From Oleispira sp963851095 (GTDB lineage Bacteria; Pseudomonadota; Gammaproteobacteria; Pseudomonadales; Oceanobacteraceae), in NCBI GenBank assembly GCA_963851095.1, contig CAWKOX010000008.1:104105-168104 (forward strand): a stretch of 64,000 bases of DNA, read 5' to 3'. Positions 43,779 through 52,910 of this stretch are shown in pieces. A program made the position numbers and the translations under genes. How positions within the stretch are numbered: the first letter of the stretch is position 1; each line of letters starts with the position of its first letter. Under the pieces are notes generated by a model. It made no database searches, was not told where the DNA came from, and saw only the letters and a list, made by a program, of their open reading frames with translations.

Positions 43779-45230
43779 ATGGAATGGGAAGTGGTAATTG
43801 GCCTTGAGATTCACGCTCAGTTGGCTACAAAATCAAAAATCTTCTCCGGTTCAAGTACTGAATACGGCGCAGATGCAAATACTCAAGCCAATATTTATGA
43901 CTTGGGTTTACCGGGTGTTTTACCGGTATTTAACGAAGAAGCATTACGCATGGCGGTTAAGTTCGGCCTAGCGATTGATGCTGAAATTGGTATGAAATCT
44001 GTTTTTGACCGTAAGAACTATTTCTACCCAGATTCGCCAAAAGGCTATCAGATTACTCAGCTGCACGAACCCATCGTCGGCATGGGTCATATTGATATCG
44101 ATCTGGGTGAAGGTAAGTCGCGTCGCATTAATGTAACCCGCGCGCACCTTGAAGAAGATGCGGGTAAATCTGTACACGAAGGTTTTGATGGCCAGTCAGG
44201 CATCGATTTAAACCGATGTGGTACACCGTTAATCGAAATCGTTTCTGAGCCTGAGCTACGCAGCTCAAAAGAAGCGTCTGCTTATTTCCGTAAGATGCAA
44301 AGCATTGTGACTTACTTGGGCATTTGTGACGGCGATTTATCACAAGGTTCTATGCGCTGTGACTGTAACGTGTCTTTGCGTCCAAAGGGCCAAGAAGAAT
44401 TCGGCACTCGTACTGAAATTAAAAACGTGAACTCGTTTAAAAACGTTGAGCGCGCGATTGAAGTTGAAATCGAACGCCAAATGGACATTCTTGAAGACGG
44501 CGGCAGCATCAAACAAGAAACCCGTTTGTTCGACGCCGATAAAAACGAAACGCGCAGCATGCGTTCGAAAGAAGTTGAAAACGATTACCGCTACTTCCCT
44601 GATCCAGATTTATTGCCTGTGATTATTGATGAAGAATACGTGGAAACGGTACGTGCCACTTTACCTGAATTACCTGAACAGAAAAAAGCACGTTTTGAAG
44701 CCGAGCATGGTTTGTCTGCTTATAATGCAAGCGTATTGGCGGCTAACCGCGAAATGGCAGATTACTTTGAAGCCGCTGCAGAAATTGCAGGCGATTATAA
44801 AATGACGGCCAACTGGGTGATGGGTGACCTTTCTGCTGCATTGAATAAAAACGAAATCAGCATTAACGAAATTCCAGTGAGCGCAGAGCAACTTGGCGCA
44901 ATCTTGAAAAACGTGAAAGGCAACGACATTTCTAACGATGGCGCGAAAGAAGTCTTTAATGCAATTTGGCAAGGCAAGGGTTCTGATGTTGATCAATTGA
45001 TCGATCAACTAGGCCTTAAGCAAGTATCCGATACCTCCGCGATTGAAGCAGTGGTTGCGCAAGTATTGGCCGACAACCCTAAGCTGGTTGAAGGCTACTT
45101 GAATACTCCTGAAGACAAGCGCGCAAAAGCGATTGGGCCATTTATTGGCGCAACGCGTAAAGCGGCTAAGGGTGTTAACCCACAAGTTGTGATGGAAGTA
45201 TTGAAGCAGAAGCTAAACGAACTGGGTTAA
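43779..45230 (+). CDS. gatB: Asp-tRNA(Asn)/Glu-tRNA(Gln) amidotransferase subunit B
   Basis: The tRNA-binding kinase subunit of the amidotransferase; 483 residues. Motifs: VIGLEIHAQLATKSKIFSG, LPGVLPVFN, KNYFYPDSPKGYQITQ and DLNRCGTPLIEIVSEPE, with the C-terminal YqeY-like domain ending KGVNPQVVMEVLKQKL. gatCAB implies that Asn-tRNA and/or Gln-tRNA can be made by transamidation. Confidence 0.98.
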   Translation: MEWEVVIGLEIHAQLATKSKIFSGSSTEYGADANTQANIYDLGLPGVLPVFNEEALRMAVKFGLAIDAEIGMKSVFDRKNYFYPDSPKGYQITQLHEPIVGMGHIDIDLGEGKSRRINVTRAHLEEDAGKSVHEGFDGQSGIDLNRCGTPLIEIVSEPELRSSKEASAYFRKMQSIVTYLGICDGDLSQGSMRCDCNVSLRPKGQEEFGTRTEIKNVNSFKNVERAIEVEIERQMDILEDGGSIKQETRLFDADKNETRSMRSKEVENDYRYFPDPDLLPVIIDEEYVETVRATLPELPEQKKARFEAEHGLSAYNASVLAANREMADYFEAAAEIAGDYKMTANWVMGDLSAALNKNEISINEIPVSAEQLGAILKNVKGNDISNDGAKEVFNAIWQGKGSDVDQLIDQLGLKQVSDTSAIEAVVAQVLADNPKLVEGYLNTPEDKRAKAIGPFIGATRKAAKGVNPQVVMEVLKQKLNELG

Positions 45231-45268
45231 TACCCGATTCGTCGAGTTCCTCTGGTAAAATTTGTCAT

Positions 45269-45310
45269 AAAAAAAGCCGCCCCCTAAAAAATTAGAGCGC
45301 GGCTTTTTTT
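45269..45310 (+). terminator. Bidirectional terminator after gatB
   Basis: AAGCCGC (45274-45280) pairs with GCGGCTT (45299-45305), bounded by an A-run on the left and TTTTTTT on the right, so it can end both gatB transcripts and the leftward small gene. Confidence 0.85.
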
Positions 45311-45387
45311 GGCCTCAATAAAATATGCAACGTATTAAGCTACTAGATCAAGGTACTAGATGAAGGTACTGAATTAAGCGATTGGCA

Positions 45388-45549
45388 TTACTTCCCAGCA
45401 GGCTGCCACGTACCCACTTCGGCTTCTTTAGCGGTCGTTTCTGTTGCTGCTTTATTTTCCTCAGCTTTATTTTCTAAAGCTTGATCAGCAGTTTCCGTTT
45501 TTTTCTTCGATGGATCTTCTCCACCACAACCACCACAGCAATGACTCAT
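45388..45549 (-). CDS. 53-residue Cys-rich protein with N-terminal CCGGCGG motif
   Basis: The product opens MSHCCGGCGGEDPSKKK, continues with an Ala/Glu/Lys-rich helix and ends VGTWQPAGK. AGGAG lies 8 bases before the ATG. Three Cys and one His within seven residues suggest metal or Fe-S binding, or thiol chemistry. There is no signal peptide. I do not recognise a characterised family. Its promoter has a class II FNR-type architecture (see the site at 45594-45635), and the neighbouring operon also has a Cys-Cys-Gly protein. The gene is short but the start, ribosome site, compositional bias and promoter agree. Confidence 0.75.
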   Translation of the reverse strand: MSHCCGGCGGEDPSKKKTETADQALENKAEENKAATETTAKEAEVGTWQPAGK

Positions 45550-45593
45550 TTTGACTCTCCTACCGAATACTATTTATAAATTTTAGTCTCGCC

Positions 45594-45635
45594 ATCATAG
45601 GAGCTCTCAAAGGTATTAGTCTTGATGCACATCAC
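45594..45635 (-). promoter_or_regulatory. FNR/Anr box with class II promoter
   Basis: On the minus strand GTGATgtgcATCAA (45635-45622) matches the FNR consensus TTGATnnnnATCAA in nine of ten positions. A -10 element TATGAT (45599-45594) is placed so that the box is centred at -41.5 from the predicted start near 45587, the classic activating position. The leader to the ATG at 45549 would be about 38 bases. Confidence 0.65.
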
Positions 45636-45832
45636 TGTATTTTGCGATTAAATTCAAAACATAACCTATGTCATTTTTTTGTATTTTAACCCTGCTAAAA
45701 CCGCTGGGTGCGACAATTTGTCACTGCTTATTTAACCCACCGATTGTTACTCTGCGCCTTATTGACTCTCATCAAAAAAATGACAGTGCAAACCTATATA
45801 GTAATTGTATAAATACCTCGAGGCACATTGAT

Positions 45833-46693
45833 ATGTTAAAACCTAATACCTTTATCAAAGCAACAGCAACCACACTAGCCGCTTGTATGTTAATGGCATG
45901 CGGAGGTGCAAGTTCAAATAACGATAACGAGACTCTATACACACTTAGTTTAGAATCAGAACAAACCGGTGTTGTTGGAAAATCTACTTATACTATTAAT
46001 GTCACTGATAAAGATGGACTAGCTGTTTATGGCGAGACTCCTATCATGAAACCGATGATGGCAATGACTGCAGGCCACAAACATTCATCACCTCATACTG
46101 GCTGCACAGAAACAGATGATAAGGGCAACTCAGACTGCACGGTTTACTTTTTAATGGCTTCCGCCATGGGTGATGAAGTTATGGGCACTTGGTCTATAGA
46201 TATTGAGTTAGAAAATGCGGAAACCCTTAGCTTTGTTCCTGCGGTAACTATGCCAATGGCTGAAACCGTTAAAGTGGATCTCAAAGAGAATGATGATACC
46301 GTTGATGGTACTGCTCGTCGTTATACAATTTTTAATAGCAGTGCCGCCAGTAATGCTGAAGGTGAGCGAAGCATTGAACTTTTCATTTCAAGCAAAGAAA
46401 GCATGATGAGTTTTCCTGCACTACAAACAAATTCAACCTTAAGCGAAGGCACTGAAGATGAACTAAGTGTAGATAGCGTAGATGTATTGGTAAGTACTGA
46501 TAACGATGCCGAAACATGGACAACAGCTACAACAAATGGTGCTGGAGTTTGGACAGCCGACATTGAAAATTACTCTAATGCTTTTTACGTTAAATTAAGT
46601 GTGAATGGTACTGCTAAGAAAAGTGGCGAGCTTGACTATGCTACATTCGAGAAAACAGAAAGCATGATGATGAAAGACATGGCTGATAAATAA
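45833..46693 (+). CDS. Met/His-rich lipoprotein, FixH/YtkA-like
   Basis: A 286-residue lipoprotein: signal peptide and lipobox LMAC (Cys23). Residues about 40-125 (YTINVTDKDGLAVYGETP, MKPMMAMTAGHKH, DCTVYFLMASAMGDEVMGTW) resemble FixH/YtkA-like domains, which have beta-sandwich folds; the Met and His cluster PMMAMTAGHKHSSPHTGC could bind copper. A C-terminal domain (190-270) is of unknown type. ATG at 45833 is chosen because it gives the signal peptide. The next gene starts on the base after its stop. Copper binding is inference. Confidence 0.65.
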   Translation: MLKPNTFIKATATTLAACMLMACGGASSNNDNETLYTLSLESEQTGVVGKSTYTINVTDKDGLAVYGETPIMKPMMAMTAGHKHSSPHTGCTETDDKGNSDCTVYFLMASAMGDEVMGTWSIDIELENAETLSFVPAVTMPMAETVKVDLKENDDTVDGTARRYTIFNSSAASNAEGERSIELFISSKESMMSFPALQTNSTLSEGTEDELSVDSVDVLVSTDNDAETWTTATTNGAGVWTADIENYSNAFYVKLSVNGTAKKSGELDYATFEKTESMMMKDMADK

Positions 46694-47683
46694 ATGAATA
46701 CATCCCGATCTTCTTCTAAAAAAGCACAGTCATGCAAGGTAATAGTCTCCTCAATACTGTTGCTGAGCTCTTCAATAACGTTAGCAGCCTCTTGCTGTGG
46801 TGGTGGCAGTGCGGGATCTTTAATTATTCCCAAGTTTGGTAAGAAGATTGTCGATGTAACCTTTGATATGGAGCACTACCAAGGTAAGTGGAACTCTAAT
46901 CGAAAATACATTGCCGACCCCAAAGCCGACGATTTAAATCAATACCGTTTAAATTTAGGCTACGGGCAACGCTTATCTAGTAACTGGCAAGCGGCTATCG
47001 TCATTCCATACGTATGGAATGATAATCAATTTTCGGGTGAGACGACTAAGTCTGATGGGCTTGGTGATACGAGTGCTAGCTTTTGGTATGAAGCGTTTGA
47101 TCGTGTCACTTGTGTTTATCAGGTAAACAGCCTCGCTGACCTGAAGCCTGCCATGTATTTTGGTGGCAGCCTGACAATCCCAACGGGGAAATCCGCTTTT
47201 GGTGATCATGCTAGTGATGATTATGAAATAACAGGACGTGGATTGTATCGCTTTGATGCAAATTTTGTCATTGAAAAGACGGTCTACCCACTCACCGTTA
47301 CATTGACGGGATCGTATGGAAAATATTTTGCTCGTCCCGTTAATCAAGAATACGGGAATCCTGTTGAGCCCTATACAAAACGTTTAGGTGATCGCAAATC
47401 ACTATCTGCTTCTCTAGGTTATACGGTCTTTTTAGAAGACCTCGATACGGTCACGTTTACGACCGCACTCTCTCAACTTAATGAAGCAGAAGGCAAGGCT
47501 GCCGATACAAAAAATCCTGCCATCGAAAAGCAATCAGCGGCTTTTACTGCTGCTTATGCGAGTCCTGACCTTAGGTATGTTTATAAAGCAACGTGGAGTC
47601 ACGCATTTGCGGCAAACGACCGTGGCATGAATTTTCCTGTAACCGATATTTTTACTCTAGGTCTTAGCTATGCCTTTAATTAA
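46694..47683 (+). CDS. Outer-membrane beta-barrel protein with CCGGG N-terminus
   Basis: A 329-residue protein with a signal peptide (about 1-31) and a mature start around ASCCGGGSAGSLIIPKFGK. The rest shows alternating strands ending in an aromatic-terminated strand (DIFTLGLSYAFN), as in outer-membrane barrels of the MetA-pathway/transporter type. Cys34-Cys35 next to Gly-Gly-Gly is unusual; it could be a metal-binding site at the periplasmic end or a weak lipobox (LAASC). Overlaps the next gene by 14 bases. Confidence 0.65.
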   Translation: MNTSRSSSKKAQSCKVIVSSILLLSSSITLAASCCGGGSAGSLIIPKFGKKIVDVTFDMEHYQGKWNSNRKYIADPKADDLNQYRLNLGYGQRLSSNWQAAIVIPYVWNDNQFSGETTKSDGLGDTSASFWYEAFDRVTCVYQVNSLADLKPAMYFGGSLTIPTGKSAFGDHASDDYEITGRGLYRFDANFVIEKTVYPLTVTLTGSYGKYFARPVNQEYGNPVEPYTKRLGDRKSLSASLGYTVFLEDLDTVTFTTALSQLNEAEGKAADTKNPAIEKQSAAFTAAYASPDLRYVYKATWSHAFAANDRGMNFPVTDIFTLGLSYAFN

Positions 47684-48176
47684 ACAATTCGTACTTATTT
47701 GTATCACTTTATTTCTTAGCGCGTGCGTTGAAGACCTCGCTCCTGAAAATAAAGATTTACGTAAAGATTCAAATTTCGAAATTCAAATCAGTGAAAACTT
47801 TAGTATTTCAACAACTGATGGCGATACACTTAACTTAGATGATGAGCTGGCTTCTTATGATGCGGTCGTTCTGTATTTTACTATGTGGTGTTCAACCTGT
47901 AGTGCTCATATGGATGAAATAGATGCAAAGCAGGATGACTATCCGAACGTAAGATTCTTAATGGTGGATTTTGTCTCGGGCAGCCTGTCTCAGTCGAAGA
48001 ATTCACAAAGAGATAATGCGTATAACCACATGACGACCCTAGTCGATAATAACGACCTACTTCAAGATAGATATAAAGGAAAAATGGCATCGACTATTAT
48101 TATCAATAACCAACATGAAATTTTATTCAACGAAGTCTATAAATCTCTTCTTTATGAAAAACTTGATGCGCTTTAA
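47670..48176 (+). CDS. Thioredoxin-fold lipoprotein with CxxC
   Basis: A 168-residue redoxin: lipobox LSAC (Cys19), then a thioredoxin-like fold with YFTMWCSTCSAHMDEI (Cys74 and Cys77). The C-terminal half has the usual strand ASTIIINNQHEILF. It probably reduces or oxidises thiols, or handles metal, at the membrane surface. Second gene of the run to overlap its neighbour. Confidence 0.8.
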   Translation: MPLIKQFVLICITLFLSACVEDLAPENKDLRKDSNFEIQISENFSISTTDGDTLNLDDELASYDAVVLYFTMWCSTCSAHMDEIDAKQDDYPNVRFLMVDFVSGSLSQSKNSQRDNAYNHMTTLVDNNDLLQDRYKGKMASTIIINNQHEILFNEVYKSLLYEKLDAL

Positions 48177-48189
48177 TACTGGAATTACT

Positions 48190-48717
48190 ATGAATACGCT
48201 AGCCTCTCTAAGCTGTGCACTCTTCCTTAGCATGATCGGGCATTCTGCTATCGCGAGTATGGAATATGATAAATTTCCTCAAGAGCCTCCTATATACGCT
48301 CCTGATTTTTCTTTACCGGGCGTGACAGAGAAAGAAATTAAACTGTCGGACTACAGAGGGAAGATCATTCTGTTGAATTTCTGGGCAACTTTTTGTGTGC
48401 CCTGCCGTTTAGAAATGCCTTCCCTGCAGGCGCTCTCAGAAAAATATCATAATGATAATGTCGAAATTATTGCAATCTCTGTAGATCATGGTCGCGAGAA
48501 ATCAGTTCGTAAGTGGATTGCGAAGAATAATTTAGATTTCCCAATTGCCTTACATGGCCAAACTGCGGGTGATGTGTATGAGGTATCGGCGCTACCCGTT
48601 ACTTTTATTATTGGAAAACGAGGGCAGCTTATTGGTCGCATCTTAGGCGAGCGTGAGTGGAACAATGAGGAGACAACGCAACTCATTGAATCGTTATTGG
48701 TAGCCAACCCTGATTAA
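48190..48717 (+). CDS. TlpA-like periplasmic thiol-disulphide protein
   Basis: A 175-residue protein with a signal peptide (about 1-23, SMIGHSAIA) and the TlpA/ResA fold: APDFSLPGVTEKEIKLSDYRG, then LLNFWATFCVPCRLEMPSL with the CVPC site (Cys69, Cys72), and cis-Pro in VSALPVTFIIG. Such proteins keep cytochrome or Cu-site cysteines reduced. ATG at 48190 with GGA upstream, 13 bases after the previous stop; frames upstream overlap that gene. Confidence 0.88.
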   Translation: MNTLASLSCALFLSMIGHSAIASMEYDKFPQEPPIYAPDFSLPGVTEKEIKLSDYRGKIILLNFWATFCVPCRLEMPSLQALSEKYHNDNVEIIAISVDHGREKSVRKWIAKNNLDFPIALHGQTAGDVYEVSALPVTFIIGKRGQLIGRILGEREWNNEETTQLIESLLVANPD

Positions 48718-48859
48718 GCCTTAATTAACAGACCATTAACGTTCGACTAATTCCCACTGTGCTTCATCGGACTGGCAAGTTCAATGACAAAGCTCTTAGT
48801 AATATCTATAATAGGGGCAGTTTTTACTATTAGTCACATTGTTATGGGAGTTCATTAAT

Positions 48860-49591
48860 ATGCGTCTTTTTCTATTGTGCTTAATTTTCGTCAGTCAGCT
48901 CAGTCATGCTAATTTTGATTGGAGCGATTTCACCACCCTCCTCAAGCAAAATATCGTCAGTGCCGAAAAGTCAGGTATCCAGACCAATCTGATCAACTAT
49001 GATGCAATTGGCCAAGATCCTAAATTTTCGTCTTTAATAGAACGTATTGCCGCTTTTGATCCTGCTAACCTTAAGAACAAAGAAAAATTAGCCTTCTATA
49101 TTAATACCTATAATATTTTTGCTATTAAGCTCGTCATCGACCACAACCCTAAACACAGTATTCGAGATATCGGCACCTGGTTTAGCCCCGTTTGGCAAAA
49201 ACCCGCGGCGATGTTGAACGGAAAAGTGATTAGTCTGGATACGATAGAACACAAGATCTTACGTAAACTGAAAGAGCCTAGAATTCACTTCGCTATCGTG
49301 TGTGCTTCTCTGAGCTGTCCTGACCTTCGCGACGAAGCATATTCTGCTCAGCAATTAGAGCAACAATTAGATGAACAGACCCGAAGCTTTCTAGCCAATA
49401 CGAGTAAAGGCATGAGCATTAAAGATGGGACAATTTTTATCTCTAAAATTTTTGATTGGTTTACCAAAGACTTTGCCAAAGATAAGAAGGCAACCAGCAT
49501 ACTGAAATTCATTGCTCAATATAATATGGAAGCAGGCCGCTTTAATGAATATGAAACGCTAAACTATGACTGGGAGTTAAACCGACAGTAG
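48860..49591 (+). CDS. Exported DUF547 protein
   Basis: A 243-residue protein with a signal peptide ending LSHA-NFDW. DUF547 motifs are LAFYINTYNIFAIKLV, SLDTIEHKILRK, HFAIVCASLSCPDLRDEAY and the C-terminal ISKIFDWFTKDF. DUF547 proteins are often found near redox genes, function unknown; conserved Cys in CASLSCP and His in IEHKIL may be catalytic. GGGAG lies nine bases before the ATG. A 142-base gap separates it from the tlpA-like gene. Confidence 0.88.
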   Translation: MRLFLLCLIFVSQLSHANFDWSDFTTLLKQNIVSAEKSGIQTNLINYDAIGQDPKFSSLIERIAAFDPANLKNKEKLAFYINTYNIFAIKLVIDHNPKHSIRDIGTWFSPVWQKPAAMLNGKVISLDTIEHKILRKLKEPRIHFAIVCASLSCPDLRDEAYSAQQLEQQLDEQTRSFLANTSKGMSIKDGTIFISKIFDWFTKDFAKDKKATSILKFIAQYNMEAGRFNEYETLNYDWELNRQ

Positions 49592-49668
49592 AATGAAAGG
49601 CTTATTCTAGTCTGGTTAAAAGCTACTCTATATAGCCTGATGGTATACCTGATGATTTTATAACAGAC

Positions 49669-49712
49669 AAAAAAATACCCCGTTAGGCGCAAGCCTAGTG
49701 GGGTATTTTTTT
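49669..49712. terminator. Bidirectional terminator, DUF547 gene / sspB
   Basis: AATACCCC and GGGGTATT form the outer stem, AGGC and GCCT the inner one, with an A-run on the left and T-run on the right. It separates convergent transcripts. Confidence 0.9.
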
Positions 49713-49726
49713 ACAAACAATATGCG

Positions 49727-50140
49727 CTACTTAACCACTTTCAAAGAAGGCCGTGATTTAGCAGGTTTCTCTTCAGGCTTGGGCTTAGCCGGTGCTGGTG
49801 GCTTATTAGGATCCGGTGCACCCGCTTCGGTACCAAAAACCATACCCTGACCATTCTCTTTGGCATAGATTGCCAAGATAGCAACCATAGGCACATAAAG
49901 ATCAATCGGTACGCCGCCAAAACGCGCATTGAATGATAAACCATCATCATCAATCAACAGTGATTTAACCGCAGAGGTACTGATATTCAGTACGATCTGG
50001 CCATTATCAACATACTCTTCTGGAACTTGAACTCCAGGCATACCAGCGTCGACCAACACATAAGGTGTGCAGTCATTTTCTAATATCCATTCGTTCAGCG
50101 CCCGCATTAAGTAGGGGCGGCTTGGCGTCATTGTCTGCAT
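49727..50140 (-). CDS. sspB: ClpXP protease specificity factor
   Basis: A 137-residue adapter that brings ssrA-tagged proteins to ClpXP. The N-terminal dimer and peptide-binding domain has SRPYLMRALNEWILEN, PGVQVPEEYVDNGQIVLNIS (in part) and FNARFGGVP; the tail after a Pro/Lys linker ends RPSLKVVK, the ClpX-binding motif. Starts 5 bases after the sspA stop. Confidence 0.96.
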   Translation of the reverse strand: MQTMTPSRPYLMRALNEWILENDCTPYVLVDAGMPGVQVPEEYVDNGQIVLNISTSAVKSLLIDDDGLSFNARFGGVPIDLYVPMVAILAIYAKENGQGMVFGTEAGAPDPNKPPAPAKPKPEEKPAKSRPSLKVVK

Positions 50141-50145
50141 ATCAG

Positions 50146-50778
50146 TTAACCGCGCATTTCTTGCTCAGCTTCTGACAAGCTAGCTTGAAAAGATTCACGA
50201 TCGAACAAACGTTCCATGTAATGGAATAAAGGCTCAACAGCTTTACCGCTAAGTTCAATTCCCATTGCAGGCAAACGCCATAAAATCGGTGCCATACAGC
50301 AATCTACAATCGTGAACTCATCACTCATGAAGTAAGGCATATCTTTAAAGATAGGCGCAATTGTCATCATGCCTTCACGTAATTCTTTACGTGCTTTCTC
50401 TTTGTCTTTATCTTTTGCAGTCACAGAGAAAATTGTATCAACTAGAACACACCAGTCTTTCTCAATGCGGTGAATCAATAAACGACTTTCCGCACGCGCT
50501 ACTGGGTAAACAGGCAATAATGGCGGATGCGGGAAACGCTCATCCAAGTATTCCATCATTACATTTGGCTCGTACAATACCAACTCACGATCAACTAATG
50601 TCGGTAGTGAATTATACGGATTCAAGGTAGCCAAATCTTCTGGCTTATTATCAGCGTCTACATCGTGAACTTCTACAGTTACACCTTTTTCGGCCAATAC
50701 AATGCGTACACGATGGCTGTAATGATCACTACCATCTGAATAAAACGTCATAGAAGAACGTTTAGCAACAACACCCAT
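50146..50778 (-). CDS. sspA: Stringent starvation protein A
   Basis: A 210-residue glutathione-transferase-fold protein that binds RNA polymerase and affects stress and virulence genes. Motifs: MTFYSDGSDHYSHRVRIVLAEKG (in part), NPYNSLPTLVDREL, YLDERFPHPPLLPVYPVARAE (in part), RIEKDW. Located between sspB and the bc1 operon, as in pseudomonads. Confidence 0.96.
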   Translation of the reverse strand: MGVVAKRSSMTFYSDGSDHYSHRVRIVLAEKGVTVEVHDVDADNKPEDLATLNPYNSLPTLVDRELVLYEPNVMMEYLDERFPHPPLLPVYPVARAESRLLIHRIEKDWCVLVDTIFSVTAKDKDKEKARKELREGMMTIAPIFKDMPYFMSDEFTIVDCCMAPILWRLPAMGIELSGKAVEPLFHYMERLFDRESFQASLSEAEQEMRG

Positions 50779-50881
50779 ATAATTCCCCAGCTAAATAAAT
50801 TTTAACTATTCAAAAACAAATACAGCCCGGACACGTTTCCGCGCCGAGCAGTACAGGTAACTCAACTAATTCTCAGGCGAA

Positions 50882-51661
50882 TTAGTGAATGTCTTTCCAG
50901 TATTCTTTGTTTAACAAGTAAACAGGAACTAGGAAGATAACCAAGAACAACAATACCCACCAGCCAAGACGCTCACGCTCTAAGGCGATCGGTTCTGACA
51001 TGTAGACTAAGAAGTTCACCAAATCATACACTAAATTGTCGTATTCTTTTGGACTTAATTGACCTTCTTCCGCTAGGTATAAAACTTCTTTAGGCTCTGC
51101 TAATTCACAGCTATCAGCCATGATTTCAGTACCGGTTAAAGAATCATAGCCTATTGATACCGGTGCACAGCCTTTCTTCTGCATTCCTTGCAATCCAGCA
51201 AGAACGTGAGGCATACCCACATCTTTAAATGCTGCATTGTTTACGCCATAAGGACGGCTAGTATCTTCGTAGAAAGAACGTAGGTAAGTGTACAACCAAT
51301 CGCCGTCACCACCACGTACACGAGTAACCAAAGTAAGATCTGGAGGTGTAGCACCAAACCATTTCTTAGAATCTTCAGTACGCATAGCAATCGACATTAG
51401 ATCGCCAAAACGCTTACCCGCGAAGTTTAAGTTTTCTTGCATCAACTCTTCAGGGATATCTAAGTCTTTAGCAATACGGTTAAAACGACCGTGTTCTAAT
51501 GAGTGACAACCCATGCAGTAGTTCATGAAAGTTTGAGCGCCACGCTGCAAAGAAGCAGTATCACTCAAATCCGTTTTATGTTCGTCTAGGTGAATACCAC
51601 CACCGGCTGCAAATGAAAGCGAAGAAGCCATCAAAGCAAATAGAGCTATTACTTTTTTCAT
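50882..51661 (-). CDS. petC: Ubiquinol-cytochrome c reductase, cytochrome c1
   Basis: A 259-residue haem protein of complex III. Signal peptide (about 1-18), haem-binding CMGCH (in FMNYCMGCHSLEHGRF), and one C-terminal membrane anchor (WWVLLFLVIFLVPVYLL) are present. It receives electrons from the Rieske protein and passes them to soluble cytochrome c. Third gene of petABC. Confidence 0.97.
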   Translation of the reverse strand: MKKVIALFALMASSLSFAAGGGIHLDEHKTDLSDTASLQRGAQTFMNYCMGCHSLEHGRFNRIAKDLDIPEELMQENLNFAGKRFGDLMSIAMRTEDSKKWFGATPPDLTLVTRVRGGDGDWLYTYLRSFYEDTSRPYGVNNAAFKDVGMPHVLAGLQGMQKKGCAPVSIGYDSLTGTEIMADSCELAEPKEVLYLAEEGQLSPKEYDNLVYDLVNFLVYMSEPIALERERLGWWVLLFLVIFLVPVYLLNKEYWKDIH

Positions 51662-51662
51662 T

Positions 51663-52910
51663 CTAGTGGCCTCCAGTTACACGTTCAGGAACAGGTTTGG
51701 TTTTTTCCATACGAGTATAGAAAGGCATCAATAGGAAGTAACCGAAGTAGAATGCAGTTAACCAGCGAGCCAAAGTCGTATTATTAATCATACCTAGGAA
51801 GTAGCCATCGGATGGCTGAGTACCTAACCAAGTAAGAATAACAAAAGCGACACCAAATACAGGAATCAATGTCTTACTGATCAATCCTTTATAACGAATA
51901 CTTTTAACTGGGCTCTTATCCAACCAAGGCAGGACGAACAAGATCGCAATTGCAGCACCCATCGCGATAACACCTAATAACTTATCAGGGATTGCACGCA
52001 AGATCGTATAGAATGCACCAAAGTACCATACCGGAGCAATGTGCTCGGGGGTCTTCAGACCGTTAGCAGGTTCGAAGTTTGCGTATTCCAGCATGAAACC
52101 GCCACCCATTGGGAAGAAGAACATCACGGAACAGAAAACCATCAAGAACACTACAATACCAACCATATCATGTACGGTGTAGAAAGGATGGAAAGGAACA
52201 CCGTCTAGAGGTACACCGTTTTCATCTTTGTGCTTTTTAATGTCAACACCGTCAGGGTTGTTAGAACCCACTTCGTGAAGTGCTAATAAGTGCAATACAA
52301 CCAATGCAACAATTACTAATGGAACTGCAATCACATGCAATGCGAAGAAACGGTTTAGCGTAGCGCCTGAAATCAGGAAGTCACCACGAATCCAAGTTGT
52401 TAGGTCATCACCAATAACTGGGATCGCACCAAACAAAGAGATAATTACCTGAGCACCCCAATAAGACATCTGACCCCATGGCAGTACATACCCCATGAAA
52501 GCTTCAGCCATAAGCGCGAGATAGATCCCCATACCAAACAACCAAATAAGCTCACGTGGCTTCTGGTAAGAACCGTACAAAACAGCACGGAACATATGCA
52601 GGTAAATGGCAATAAAGAAGAACGTAGCACCGGTAGAGTGCATATAACGCAACAACCAACCCCATTCTACATCACGCATGATGTATTCAACCGATGCGAA
52701 AGCTGCATCTGCACTTGGAGTAAAGTTCATGGTTAACCAGATACCCGTCAGGATTTGGTTAACTAGCATAATCATCGACAATACGCCGAAGAAATACCAG
52801 AAGTTAAAGTTTTTAGGTGCATAGTACTTAGACATATGCTTTTCGTAGGTCACGGTTACTGGTAGACGATCGTCAATCCAGCCCATGATTGGGTTTTTCT
52901 GATTACTCAT
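51663..52910 (-). CDS. petB: Ubiquinol-cytochrome c reductase, cytochrome b
   Basis: The 415-residue integral cytochrome b of complex III with two haems b and the two quinone sites. About eight helices; motifs include GWLLRYMHSTGATFFF, AFMGYVLPWGQMSYWGAQVI (in part), and HPFYTVHDM, with the four haem-ligand His residues. Overlaps petA by one base. Confidence 0.98.
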   Translation of the reverse strand: MSNQKNPIMGWIDDRLPVTVTYEKHMSKYYAPKNFNFWYFFGVLSMIMLVNQILTGIWLTMNFTPSADAAFASVEYIMRDVEWGWLLRYMHSTGATFFFIAIYLHMFRAVLYGSYQKPRELIWLFGMGIYLALMAEAFMGYVLPWGQMSYWGAQVIISLFGAIPVIGDDLTTWIRGDFLISGATLNRFFALHVIAVPLVIVALVVLHLLALHEVGSNNPDGVDIKKHKDENGVPLDGVPFHPFYTVHDMVGIVVFLMVFCSVMFFFPMGGGFMLEYANFEPANGLKTPEHIAPVWYFGAFYTILRAIPDKLLGVIAMGAAIAILFVLPWLDKSPVKSIRYKGLISKTLIPVFGVAFVILTWLGTQPSDGYFLGMINNTTLARWLTAFYFGYFLLMPFYTRMEKTKPVPERVTGGH

